Positions 9,339 to 17,159 of a stretch of 64,000 nucleotides of DNA are shown here, piece by piece. Location: assembly GCF_901538265.1 (NCBI RefSeq), contig NZ_LR593886.1:9879738-9943737 (forward strand). Direction: 5' to 3'. The DNA comes from Gemmata massiliana (GTDB lineage Bacteria > Planctomycetota > Planctomycetia > Gemmatales > Gemmataceae). Below the pieces are notes generated by a model. The model was not told the DNA's origin and did not search any database. It worked only from the letters and a program-made list of their open reading frames with translations. The position numbers and the translations under genes are program-made. Each line of letters begins with the position of its first letter. The stretch's first letter is position 1.

Positions 9339-12300
9339 ATGGCGACAGCGCAAGCGGGCCTCGAACCGACCATCTTCGAGCGCCTGGGCGACCGGTTCAA
9401 CGCCTTCGTTGAGGGGTGCGTGCGCGCCATCTCCCGCATGCTGGGGGGGTCGACCGACGAGCGCCGAATCAAGGGCATCGGCTATATCCGCCCCCGGAAC
9501 GCGGAGGCGCACACGGTTCTCCCCGGCTCGGCCCTCGCGCGGGTGAACGAACTCGAACCGAAGATGCAGGCGCTCACCGACGAGCAGTTGAAGGCGCTGA
9601 GCACGGAGTTCCGGGACCGACTGAAGAAAGGCGCGACACTCGACTCCATTCTGCCCGAGGCGTTCGCCGCGTGCCGCGAGTCCGCGCGCCGCACCAAGAA
9701 TATGCGGCACTACGACGTGCAACTCCTGGGCGGTGCGGTGCTCCACGGGTACGGCACCGGGCTGGGCAGCATCGCGGAAATGAAAACGGGTGAGGGCAAA
9801 ACACTCGTCGCCACGCTCGCCGCGTACCTCAACGCGCTCGACGACCAGGGCGTTCACGTCGTGACCGTGAACGACTACTTGGCGCGCCGCGACTGTGAGT
9901 GGATGCTCCCCATTTACAACGCACTGGGCGTTTCGGCCGCGTACATCCAGTCCGACATGGACCCGGAAACGCGCCGCCGGGCCTACGAGTGCGACATCAC
10001 CTACGGCACCGCGTCCGAGTTCGGGTTCGACTACCTGCGCGACAACATGAAGATCGCGCGCTTCGACGACGAACAGTATCACCCGTACTACCGCCAGGTC
10101 CAGCGCGCGCACCACTACGCCATCATCGACGAGGTGGACAACATCCTCGTCGACGAGGCCCGGACCCCGCTCATCATCAGCGGCCCGGCGTTCTCCGACG
10201 CCAAGCGGTTCGCCGAGGCGGACAAGGTCACCCGCGCGCTGACGGAACTCGAACGCAAGGCGCGCAAGGAGCTGATCGCGGCCGGAACGGTTAAGGCGGG
10301 GGGAACCGAGGGCGACAACCTCACGATCCTGACCCCCATCGACCCGGCGAAGGTCGACCCGCAGAACCCACCACCCAAGGGCGTGTACTTCGAGATCAAG
10401 GAAAAGGAGCGCACCTGCCACCTGACCGACGTGGGCGTGCGCAAGGCGGAAGAGCTGGCCGGCGTCGAGAGCTTCTACACCGCCGGTAACATGGAGTGGC
10501 CGCACCTGATGGACAACGCGCTGAAGGCGCACCACCTCTATCAGCTCGACCGCCACTACATGATCGACCGCGACCAGCGGGAGAACAACGAACTCAGCAT
10601 CGTCATCATCGACGAACACACCGGGCGCGCGATGTACGGGCGCCAGTGGTCCGACGGGTTGCACCAGGCGGTGGAAGCGAAGCACCCGAAAGAGGGCGTG
10701 CAGATCAAGCAAGAAACGCAGACGATGGCCACGGTCACGCTGCAGAACTTCTTCAAGCTCTACACGAAACTCGCCGGGATGACCGGGACCGCGAAGACCG
10801 AAGAAACCGAGTTCTGGAAGATTTACAAACTCGACGTGGTCGCGGTCCCGACCAACCGGCCGATGCGCCGGATCGAGCACAAGGATCTCGTGTACCGCAC
10901 CGACAAGGAAAAGTGGGACGCGGTCGTCAAGGAAGTGGTGGAGCTGAGCAAGACCGGGCGCCCGATCCTGATCGGTACCAAGGACGTGGATCGCAGCGAG
11001 AAGCTCTCGCAGATGCTCCGGCGCCAGGGCATCAAGCACGAGTTGCTCAACGCGAAGCCGGAAAACGTGGGGCGCGAGGCCGAGATCGTCGCCCAGGCCG
11101 GGCGCATCGGCGCGGTGACCATCTCCACGAACATGGCCGGTCGCGGAACGGACATCATCCTCGGTGGCAACGCCGAAACCCTGGCGTGGGCGCGCCTCAA
11201 GCAACTCAAGGACTCCGACAACCGCCCGCTGTACCCGACGCGCCTCGAAGTGCCCAACGACGTCTGGACCTCGACGGTCAACGAGATCGAGTCCAAGGAA
11301 AAAATGAAAGAGGAAGGGCGCAAGGTCGCGGAGATGGGCGGGATGCACATCCTCGGCACCGAGCGCCACGACTCGCGCCGCATCGACAACCAGTTGCGCG
11401 GGCGCGCCGGGCGCCAGGGCGACCCCGGCTCCAGCCGGTTCTACCTGTCGCTCCAGGACGAACTGATGCGCCACTTCGGGGGCGAGTGGGTCGGTAAGGT
11501 GCTCACGCGACTGGGTATGGAAGAGGGCGAGGCGATCGAGTCCGGGATGGTGAGCCGGCGCATCGAGGGGGCACAAAAGAAGCGCGAGGAGATGCACTTC
11601 GATCAGCGCAAGAACCTCCTCGAATACGACGAAGTCATGGACCTCCAGCGGAAGCGCGTCTACGGCGCGCGCCAGGAGATTCTGGACGGCAAGAACCCGC
11701 GGCTGATGATCCTCGACATGATCCGCGTCCAAATCGCGTCCGCGAACGAGCGGTTCCTCGCGGACAATTATGGGGCGGCCAGTTTCGCTGAGTTCGCCAG
11801 TAACCGACTCGGCATGGAGTTCGAGGCCGGCGACTTCCGCACCTCCTCATACGAGGACGCCTCGCGCCAGGCGCTCGAACAGGCCATCGCGAACGTACCG
11901 ACGTTCATCCAGGAGCGTCTGGAAGAGAACCTCAACCCCGACGAGGAAGAAAAGGACTGGAAGTGGTCCGAACTGACGCGGGCGCTCAACGCGAAGTACG
12001 ACCTCAAACTGACCGAAAAGGAACTGCGGAAGATCGGATCGGACAAGCTCGCGGAAGCGCTCGTTCAAAAGGCCGAGACCGCGGTGAAGGCCGTGAACTT
12101 GTCCGACGGCGAGCGGTTCCTTTCGCGCACCTACGGCGCGAACGCCCTGGCCGAATGGTGCCGGCAGAAATTCGGCGTGAAGGTCACCGTCGAGGAGGTC
12201 CAGCCGCACAGCGGCGAAGACCTGACCGAGTACCTGTACCACAAGGTTCTGGCGACCTACCGGCAGAAGGACGTGGAGTTCCCGGTCCGCGTAGCGATGC

Positions 12301-13241
12301 AGAACTTCATGGCGGACAAGCCCGCGGCGGGGCAACAGCGGTACGACCGCGACGGCCTCGCACAGTGGGCGACACGGCGCCTGGGCACGGTTCTCGCCAC
12401 CCGTAAGCACGGGCCGAACGCGCTCGCCGACCAAGCCGGCTTCTTCGCGGCCGCCGACAAGTCGCTCGAAGAGGAAGGCTGGACCGACGAGTTCCTCCGC
12501 ACGGAACCGCGCTCCCGGCTCCGCGAGAAGCTCACGGAGATCGCGCCGAAGGCGATGCCGACGGCCGACGTCGGCGAGATCGACAAGCAACTCGAATCGA
12601 TCTACACCGGCGCGAAAGTGGCCGAGCAGGAAGACGCGAAAGAGTTGACCGATTGGGCGCAACGGGAGCTTAGCCTCACCCTCGACCCGGCCCGGATCGT
12701 TGGTAAGACTCAAGACGAGGCACGGCACGGGATTCTGAACGCCTACGACGAAAAATACCGCCCCGAGATGCACTCCGTGGAGCGCTCGCTGGTGCTGGAA
12801 CAGATCGACAGCGCGTGGAAGACGCACCTGCTCGTGATGGACAACCTGCGCAGCGGCGTCGGACTGGCCGGGTACGCGCAGGAAGACCCGAAGATCGTGT
12901 ACAAGCGCGAAGGGATGCAGGAATTCGACAAGATGTGGGCGGGGCTCCGCGACCGCACGACGGAGTCCGTGTTCCGCATGGAAGAAATGGGCGACGAGGA
13001 AGCTCAGGCCGCGCTGTGGGCCGGTGCCCGCGCTACACACGCGGCTGCGATCTCGGCGTCCCAGGCGCGCCAGGCGCAGGCCGACGCGAGCGAGCAACAA
13101 ACGAACGCGGGCGGCGAAGGCAAGAAGGTGGAGCCGATCCGTAACGAGGGAAAGAAAGTGGGCCGCAACGACCCGTGCCCGTGCGGGAGCGGCAAGAAGT
13201 ACAAGAACTGCCACATGAAGATGGAAGCGGGCAAGAAGTAA
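9339..13241 (+). CDS. secA: Preprotein translocase ATPase SecA, expanded form
   Basis: Motor ATPase that drives unfolded preproteins through SecYEG. ATG 9339 is chosen because GGGAG lies 7 nt upstream; the frame is open further upstream but lacks an SD. The product is 1300 aa, against about 900 in E. coli. Walker A MKTGEGKT is at 148-155, the [16 protein letters not shown] helicase motif at about 264-279, NMAGRGTDI at 598-606 and [15 protein letters not shown] at 685-699. The C-terminus carries the zinc-binding SEC-C motif [16 protein letters not shown]. About 260 extra residues lie in the helical region between LLEYDEVMD (about 760) and [14 protein letters not shown] (about 1151). They contain five copies of an LA.W-type unit (see findings). 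The gene has its own terminator downstream. Confidence 0.97.
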   Translation: MATAQAGLEPTIFERLGDRFNAFVEGCVRAISRMLGGSTDERRIKGIGYIRPRNAEAHTVLPGSALARVNELEPKMQALTDEQLKALSTEFRDRLKKGATLDSILPEAFAACRESARRTKNMRHYDVQLLGGAVLHGYGTGLGSIAEMKTGEGKTLVATLAAYLNALDDQGVHVVTVNDYLARRDCEWMLPIYNALGVSAAYIQSDMDPETRRRAYECDITYGTASEFGFDYLRDNMKIARFDDEQYHPYYRQVQRAHHYAIIDEVDNILVDEARTPLIISGPAFSDAKRFAEADKVTRALTELERKARKELIAAGTVKAGGTEGDNLTILTPIDPAKVDPQNPPPKGVYFEIKEKERTCHLTDVGVRKAEELAGVESFYTAGNMEWPHLMDNALKAHHLYQLDRHYMIDRDQRENNELSIVIIDEHTGRAMYGRQWSDGLHQAVEAKHPKEGVQIKQETQTMATVTLQNFFKLYTKLAGMTGTAKTEETEFWKIYKLDVVAVPTNRPMRRIEHKDLVYRTDKEKWDAVVKEVVELSKTGRPILIGTKDVDRSEKLSQMLRRQGIKHELLNAKPENVGREAEIVAQAGRIGAVTISTNMAGRGTDIILGGNAETLAWARLKQLKDSDNRPLYPTRLEVPNDVWTSTVNEIESKEKMKEEGRKVAEMGGMHILGTERHDSRRIDNQLRGRAGRQGDPGSSRFYLSLQDELMRHFGGEWVGKVLTRLGMEEGEAIESGMVSRRIEGAQKKREEMHFDQRKNLLEYDEVMDLQRKRVYGARQEILDGKNPRLMILDMIRVQIASANERFLADNYGAASFAEFASNRLGMEFEAGDFRTSSYEDASRQALEQAIANVPTFIQERLEENLNPDEEEKDWKWSELTRALNAKYDLKLTEKELRKIGSDKLAEALVQKAETAVKAVNLSDGERFLSRTYGANALAEWCRQKFGVKVTVEEVQPHSGEDLTEYLYHKVLATYRQKDVEFPVRVAMQNFMADKPAAGQQRYDRDGLAQWATRRLGTVLATRKHGPNALADQAGFFAAADKSLEEEGWTDEFLRTEPRSRLREKLTEIAPKAMPTADVGEIDKQLESIYTGAKVAEQEDAKELTDWAQRELSLTLDPARIVGKTQDEARHGILNAYDEKYRPEMHSVERSLVLEQIDSAWKTHLLVMDNLRSGVGLAGYAQEDPKIVYKREGMQEFDKMWAGLRDRTTESVFRMEEMGDEEAQAALWAGARATHAAAISASQARQAQADASEQQTNAGGEGKKVEPIRNEGKKVGRNDPCPCGSGKKYKNCHMKMEAGKK

Positions 13242-13282
13242 CGCGAGACTCGACCGCTCTTCGGAGTGCGAAGTCGAATCAA

Positions 13283-13308
13283 CGGCCGGGTTCGTCCCGG
13301 CCGCTTTT
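13283..13308 (+). terminator. Intrinsic terminator after secA
   Basis: CGGCCGGG (13283-13290) pairs with CCCGGCCG (13296-13303) across the 5-nt loop TTCGT, followed by CTTTTG. Its position argues against starting the next gene upstream of it and supports the ATG at 13335. Confidence 0.82.
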
Positions 13309-13334
13309 GTAACTCGACTGGGAACGGATTCCCA

Positions 13335-14780
13335 ATGCTCCTCAACCTCGTCTACCTACTCGCGCTTACGATCCTCTCACCGTGGCTGATGTGGCGCGCG
13401 GCGCGGACCGGGCGCTACCGCCAGAACCTTACCGCGAAGCTATTCGGTCGCACCCGCCTTGCACCGCTCGCAAAAGGGCCGGTCGCGTGGTTCCACGCGG
13501 TCAGCGTGGGCGAGGTGAACCTGCTCGGTACGCTCGTACCCCAATTCCGGAAGCGCCACCCGGACTGGCACGTGGTCGTTTCGTCCACTACCGATACCGG
13601 GCTCGTAGAAGCACGCAAGCAGTTCGCAGATCTCGACGTAATCGCGTGGCCGTTCGACTTCACCTGGGCCGTTGCAACGGCACTCGATGCGGTCAATCCG
13701 TCCCTCATCGTGCTCACCGAAAGCGAACTCTGGCCGAACTTTCTCGCCGCAGCGAGCACACGAAACGTGCCAGTAGTCGTTGTGAACGCGCGCCTCAGTC
13801 CGCGAAGCTTCCGGCGCCTGAAGCGCGTCGCGGGTTTTGCCCGGCGCATGCTGTTCCAACACGTTACCCGATTCGCGGTTCAAGAAACCGAATACACCGA
13901 GCGCCTTCAACAACTCGGCGTACCGGCCGCGAAACTCGTCACCACGGGATCGATCAAGTACGACGGGGCCGCGGGCGAACGGGATACCCCGAAAACGCGC
14001 GCACTGAGGCGCGCAATCGGGCTTGGGGAACCTACCCCTCCGTCCCCCCTCCCTGAAGGGAAGGGGGAGCTGGCGCGCGAAATCTCTGTGTCTGAAACTT
14101 TGCTCGTTAAGCGTGAAAGTTCGGTCTCCCCCTTCCCTTCAGGGAGGGGGGACGGGGGGGTAGGTTATCTTTGCTCCCCCCTGATTCTCCTCGCGGGCAG
14201 TACGCACGCCCCCGAAGAAGCACTTATTCTCACAGCCTTCGCGCGCCTCCACGCGCAGTTCTCTCACCTGCGACTGATCCTAGTTCCGCGACACCCAGAC
14301 CGTTTCGAGGAAGTCGCTCGCCTCGTCGAAGACTCACGGCTCTCGTTTGTGCGTCGGAGCTGCATCACTGCCCCGCTGCCCGAAATGCCCGCGGTGGTGC
14401 TGCTCGACACGGTAGGCGAACTCGGCGCCGCGTGGGGGCTAGCGGACGTGGGATTCACCGGCGGAAGTCTCGACGGCAAGCGCGGTGGTCAGAGCATGAT
14501 CGAGCCGGCCGGGTACGGTGTGCCGTGCGTGTTCGGGCCGCACGTTTGGAACTTCCGCGCCGCCGCCCGGCGGTTGGTCGAAGTCGGAGGGGCCGTCATG
14601 GTAAAGGACGCGACCGAACTGGAAACCGAACTCACCAAACTCATCGCCGATGCAGACCGGCGCACGCGAATGGGGAACACGGCACGTGACCTCGTGCGCC
14701 GGCAACAGGGGGCGACGTCCCGCACGCTCGACGTGATCGATACCGTAATCACTTCCCCGGCACTCACTCGGGCAGCCTGA
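13335..14780 (+). CDS. waaA: 3-deoxy-D-manno-octulosonic acid (Kdo) transferase
   Basis: GT30 glycosyltransferase (also called kdtA) that transfers Kdo from CMP-Kdo to lipid A precursors on the inner face of the cytoplasmic membrane. The protein is 481 aa from ATG 13335. An N-terminal membrane helix (1-20) is followed by the family motif WFHAVSVGEVNLL (52-64), whose Glu60 aligns with the proposed catalytic base, then STTDTG, ESELWPN and, near the end, FTGGSLDGKRGGQSMIEPA. Residues of about 232-278 (PTPPSPLPEGKGE...SPFPSGRGDGG) are not part of the family. They are encoded by a palindromic DNA element inserted in frame between the two Rossmann lobes. The enzyme implies lipopolysaccharide-type lipid A with Kdo. 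Confidence 0.92.
   Translation: MLLNLVYLLALTILSPWLMWRAARTGRYRQNLTAKLFGRTRLAPLAKGPVAWFHAVSVGEVNLLGTLVPQFRKRHPDWHVVVSSTTDTGLVEARKQFADLDVIAWPFDFTWAVATALDAVNPSLIVLTESELWPNFLAAASTRNVPVVVVNARLSPRSFRRLKRVAGFARRMLFQHVTRFAVQETEYTERLQQLGVPAAKLVTTGSIKYDGAAGERDTPKTRALRRAIGLGEPTPPSPLPEGKGELAREISVSETLLVKRESSVSPFPSGRGDGGVGYLCSPLILLAGSTHAPEEALILTAFARLHAQFSHLRLILVPRHPDRFEEVARLVEDSRLSFVRRSCITAPLPEMPAVVLLDTVGELGAAWGLADVGFTGGSLDGKRGGQSMIEPAGYGVPCVFGPHVWNFRAAARRLVEVGGAVMVKDATELETELTKLIADADRRTRMGNTARDLVRRQQGATSRTLDVIDTVITSPALTRAA
14029..14166. repeat. Palindromic repeat inserted in frame within waaA
   Basis: Two 41-nt arms (14029-14069 and 14126-14166) are near-perfect reverse complements, separated by 56 nt. The whole is 138 bp, that is 46 codons, so the reading frame survives. 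The arms contain CCCCCCTCCCTGAAGGGAAG and its complement. The left arm codes for PTPPSPLPEGKGE and the right arm for SPFPSGRGDGG. It resembles a small non-autonomous or REP-like element that tolerates coding insertion. Confidence 0.85.
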
Positions 14781-14822
14781 ACCGGCTAGAATTGGTTCAC
14801 CTCAATTTATGGTCCGGGTGCG

Positions 14823-15449
14823 ATGATCCAGACCTACACGTTCAGCGCGGCAGGCGGTCACGCGGTCAACGAAGACGCATTCGTACTTTGTCCCACCACC
14901 GATAGAGGTGCGTGGATCGTGGCTCTCGCCGACGGGCAGGGCGGGCGCGCCGGTGGAGCACGGGCCGCGCAACTCGCGTGCGACGTTACCACTCAGCACG
15001 TCACCCGGGGCGAATCGCTCGATTGGGTCGAGATCCTGACACGCGCGGACCTCGCGGTCGCACAGGATCGTGAGGCCGGCTTCACGACCCTCATCGGTCT
15101 ATGCGTTCGCGCTGATCGTGTTGTCGGCGCGTCGTGTGGCGACAGCGCCGCGGTTGTGATGTGCGGCGATCAAGCGCCGCGCGTACTGACCTCCCGACAA
15201 TACAAAAATCCGCCGGTTGGTTGCGGGGACGCGAGCTTCGTCCCATTCGAGATGAAACTCACAGTCCCCTGGAAACTACTCGCAATCACGGACGGCGTGT
15301 GGAAGTACGCAGGGTGGGAACACGTGTGGGATTGTGTTGCTCGATTATCGGGCACCGAACTGATCGCAGAACTCCAAAGCGCGGCCCGACTCGCCCTGAC
15401 CGGCGAATTCCAAGACGACTTCACCGTTGTGTTACTGGAGAACGAGTAG
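14823..15449 (+). CDS. PPM/PP2C-family Ser/Thr protein phosphatase
   Basis: Single-domain metal-dependent phosphatase of 208 aa. Recognisable blocks are NEDAF (metal/phosphate region), the metal-binding LADGQGG (PP2C motif VADGMGG), a middle CGDSAAVV (GDS motif), ITDGVW and a C-terminal DDFTVVLLE that supplies another metal-binding Asp. All key acidic residues are present, so it should be active. It starts 42 bp after waaA and is followed after only 2 bp by a dual-specificity phosphatase, which suggests translational coupling. It probably counteracts one of the Ser/Thr kinases that are abundant in this group, but no partner is encoded nearby. Confidence 0.82.
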   Translation: MIQTYTFSAAGGHAVNEDAFVLCPTTDRGAWIVALADGQGGRAGGARAAQLACDVTTQHVTRGESLDWVEILTRADLAVAQDREAGFTTLIGLCVRADRVVGASCGDSAAVVMCGDQAPRVLTSRQYKNPPVGCGDASFVPFEMKLTVPWKLLAITDGVWKYAGWEHVWDCVARLSGTELIAELQSAARLALTGEFQDDFTVVLLENE

Positions 15450-15451
15450 CC

Positions 15452-15958
15452 GTGTACCGCATCACTCAGTGCCTCTCCGTCGGGCCATTCGCGTCATCAG
15501 AACGCGCAGAGAAGCTCCTCGCGGCCGGCGTCACGCACGTCCTGAACGTGTCCGATGTGCCGAGCCACGTCGCGGCCGGCGACAATTCGTTCGCAGACGT
15601 CGTGTGGGTGCCCATGTCCGACAGCCGGCGGCTGGCACCTGCAACTGTGATCCAAGCGATCAACGCGCTCCACGAACTCGCCTCAGCACCAGGCGCGCAC
15701 GTTTACGTTCATTGTGTCGCGGGGCAAATCCGCTCGCCAACGATTCTCTGGCTTTACTTGATGGCTTGTGGCGTCCCTCTCCAGGACGCGCGCGACTGGA
15801 TTGAAAAGCGAGCGAAAGACGCGGTTGCTGGACACTACCGCATGGTGGATCGCGAGCATGTATCGCTCGCGCAGAAGCACGGGTCGAAATACTACCTTCC
15901 GCACCCGCGCCCGGACGTAATTGTCCCGTTCCCGCTGTCGGAGGACGCCGAGGAATGA
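15452..15958 (+). CDS. Dual-specificity phosphatase-like protein
   Basis: Cys-dependent phosphatase of 168 aa. GTG 15452 is chosen as start: it lies 2 bp after the preceding stop, has GGAG upstream, and gives VYRITQCLSVGPFASSERAE, which matches the N-terminal strand of DSP folds. The P-loop HCVAGQIRSPT fits HCxxGxxRS with nucleophile Cys and phosphate-binding Arg. The general acid is likely the Asp in VPMSDSRR. The end overlaps the next start by 4 bp (ATGA). Pairing with a PPM enzyme could allow removal of phosphate from Ser/Thr and Tyr, but the substrate could equally be a small molecule. Confidence 0.82.
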   Translation: MYRITQCLSVGPFASSERAEKLLAAGVTHVLNVSDVPSHVAAGDNSFADVVWVPMSDSRRLAPATVIQAINALHELASAPGAHVYVHCVAGQIRSPTILWLYLMACGVPLQDARDWIEKRAKDAVAGHYRMVDREHVSLAQKHGSKYYLPHPRPDVIVPFPLSEDAEE

Positions 15959-16917
15959 GCGCGCCCTTGGCTTACCTCAACGGTCGGTTCCTGCCATTCA
16001 CGGAAGCCGTACTACCGCTACACGATGCCGGATTCGTCTCCGGTGCAACGATCGTCGACAACGCGCGCACCTTTCGTCACAAGCTGTTCCGCTGGCCGGA
16101 TCACCTCGCACGCTTCCGGCGCGACTGCGCCGCGTGCTTCGTTCCGCTCACCGCGACCGACGAGCACCTCACCGCGACCGCGGAGGAACTCGTCGCGCAC
16201 AACACTGCTCTGCTCACGCCGGGCAGTGAGCTGCAATTGGTTACGTTCGCCACCCCCGGGCCGCTCGGGTTCTACCTGGGTGAAGCGAACAACGGACCAC
16301 CAACGATCGGTATGGTGACGTACCCGCTTCCGTTCGCGCGCTACCGGCGATTCTTCACCGAGGGGGTGTCGCTTGCAGTAGCAGGAACACAATCGTCCGA
16401 TCCGGGCGACCTATTGCCGCCACGAATCAAACACCGCAGCCGGTTGTTCTGGCACATCGCAGACAAAACACTGAACGACCCCACAAGCCGTTATCACGCC
16501 CCAGGCGCGGTGCCGGTCGTTCTCGACCACGCGGGGACTGCAGACACCGCGATCGCGTGCGTCTTAGCTGTTGTGGACGATACCGTTATCTACCCACCAG
16601 CGGATCGCGTGCAAGACAGTATCAGTGCAAAGGTGGTTGCTGATTTGTGCGCCACAATCGGATTGAAGCACCGCACCGAGCCACTCGACTTTCGCCAGAT
16701 TTGCGAACCAAGTGAAAGTAACGGAAAGGATACGGCTCCCCTCAATCCGTCCGAACTGCTCTTAGCCGGCACCGGCTTTTGCATAGCTGGAGTGAAGCGG
16801 TTCGCACGCGCCGAACACGTGCGTGACTATTCGTGGCCGGGACCGGTGCTCAACCGGTTACTGACAGCGTGGAGCGATTTGGTTGGAGTGAGCATCGCGA
16901 AGCAGTTTACCGGGTAA
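15955..16917 (+). CDS. Class IV aminotransferase-like PLP enzyme
   Basis: Fold-type IV PLP enzyme of 320 aa, the family of branched-chain and D-amino-acid aminotransferases and 4-amino-4-deoxychorismate lyase. The N-terminal YLNGRFLPFTEAVLPLHDAG is typical. Lys159 in PPRIKHRSR aligns with the Schiff-base Lys (IKs/lKt motif). The following stretch, DHAGTADTAIACV, replaces the usual G.v.EG..sN signature: the Glu that contacts the PLP ring nitrogen is not in its normal place. Substrate class therefore cannot be named and the chemistry may be altered. The start overlaps the phosphatase stop (ATGA), so the genes are coupled. Confidence 0.78.
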   Translation: MSAPLAYLNGRFLPFTEAVLPLHDAGFVSGATIVDNARTFRHKLFRWPDHLARFRRDCAACFVPLTATDEHLTATAEELVAHNTALLTPGSELQLVTFATPGPLGFYLGEANNGPPTIGMVTYPLPFARYRRFFTEGVSLAVAGTQSSDPGDLLPPRIKHRSRLFWHIADKTLNDPTSRYHAPGAVPVVLDHAGTADTAIACVLAVVDDTVIYPPADRVQDSISAKVVADLCATIGLKHRTEPLDFRQICEPSESNGKDTAPLNPSELLLAGTGFCIAGVKRFARAEHVRDYSWPGPVLNRLLTAWSDLVGVSIAKQFTG

Positions 16918-17159
16918 CGAGTCTCGACTGTCTTGTTTACCACTTCTCGCATTACCGATCTGAGTGGGAAGTGGTCTGTTCGTCACAGTTCTTCACAGCC
17001 TCTTCTTTACACCCTTGACAGCTTGTGACATTTGTCACAAGCTACGGTCTCTGTCCCGACCGGGCCGCTGGTGGTGGTGACGCGCTTACCTCTCTCCACC
17101 CCGCCGACCTCGTGACCGGTTGGGTTTATTGCCGTCCGCTCAAGCGCCAGGATTGCCAC

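Noticed and set aside
9318-11732. 804-codon open frame on the minus strand inside secA
   Set aside because: It is antisense to a certain gene; its protein is rich in His, Arg, Val and Asp in a pattern produced by the GC-rich complement of SecA codons, with no family match.
11847-13214. 455-codon minus-strand frame at the end of secA
   Set aside because: Antisense to the expanded SecA region; no motif and no SD.
14029-14166. Frameshift or assembly error in waaA
   Set aside because: The insertion is 138 bp with symmetrical arms and keeps the frame, so a genuine palindromic insertion is the better explanation.
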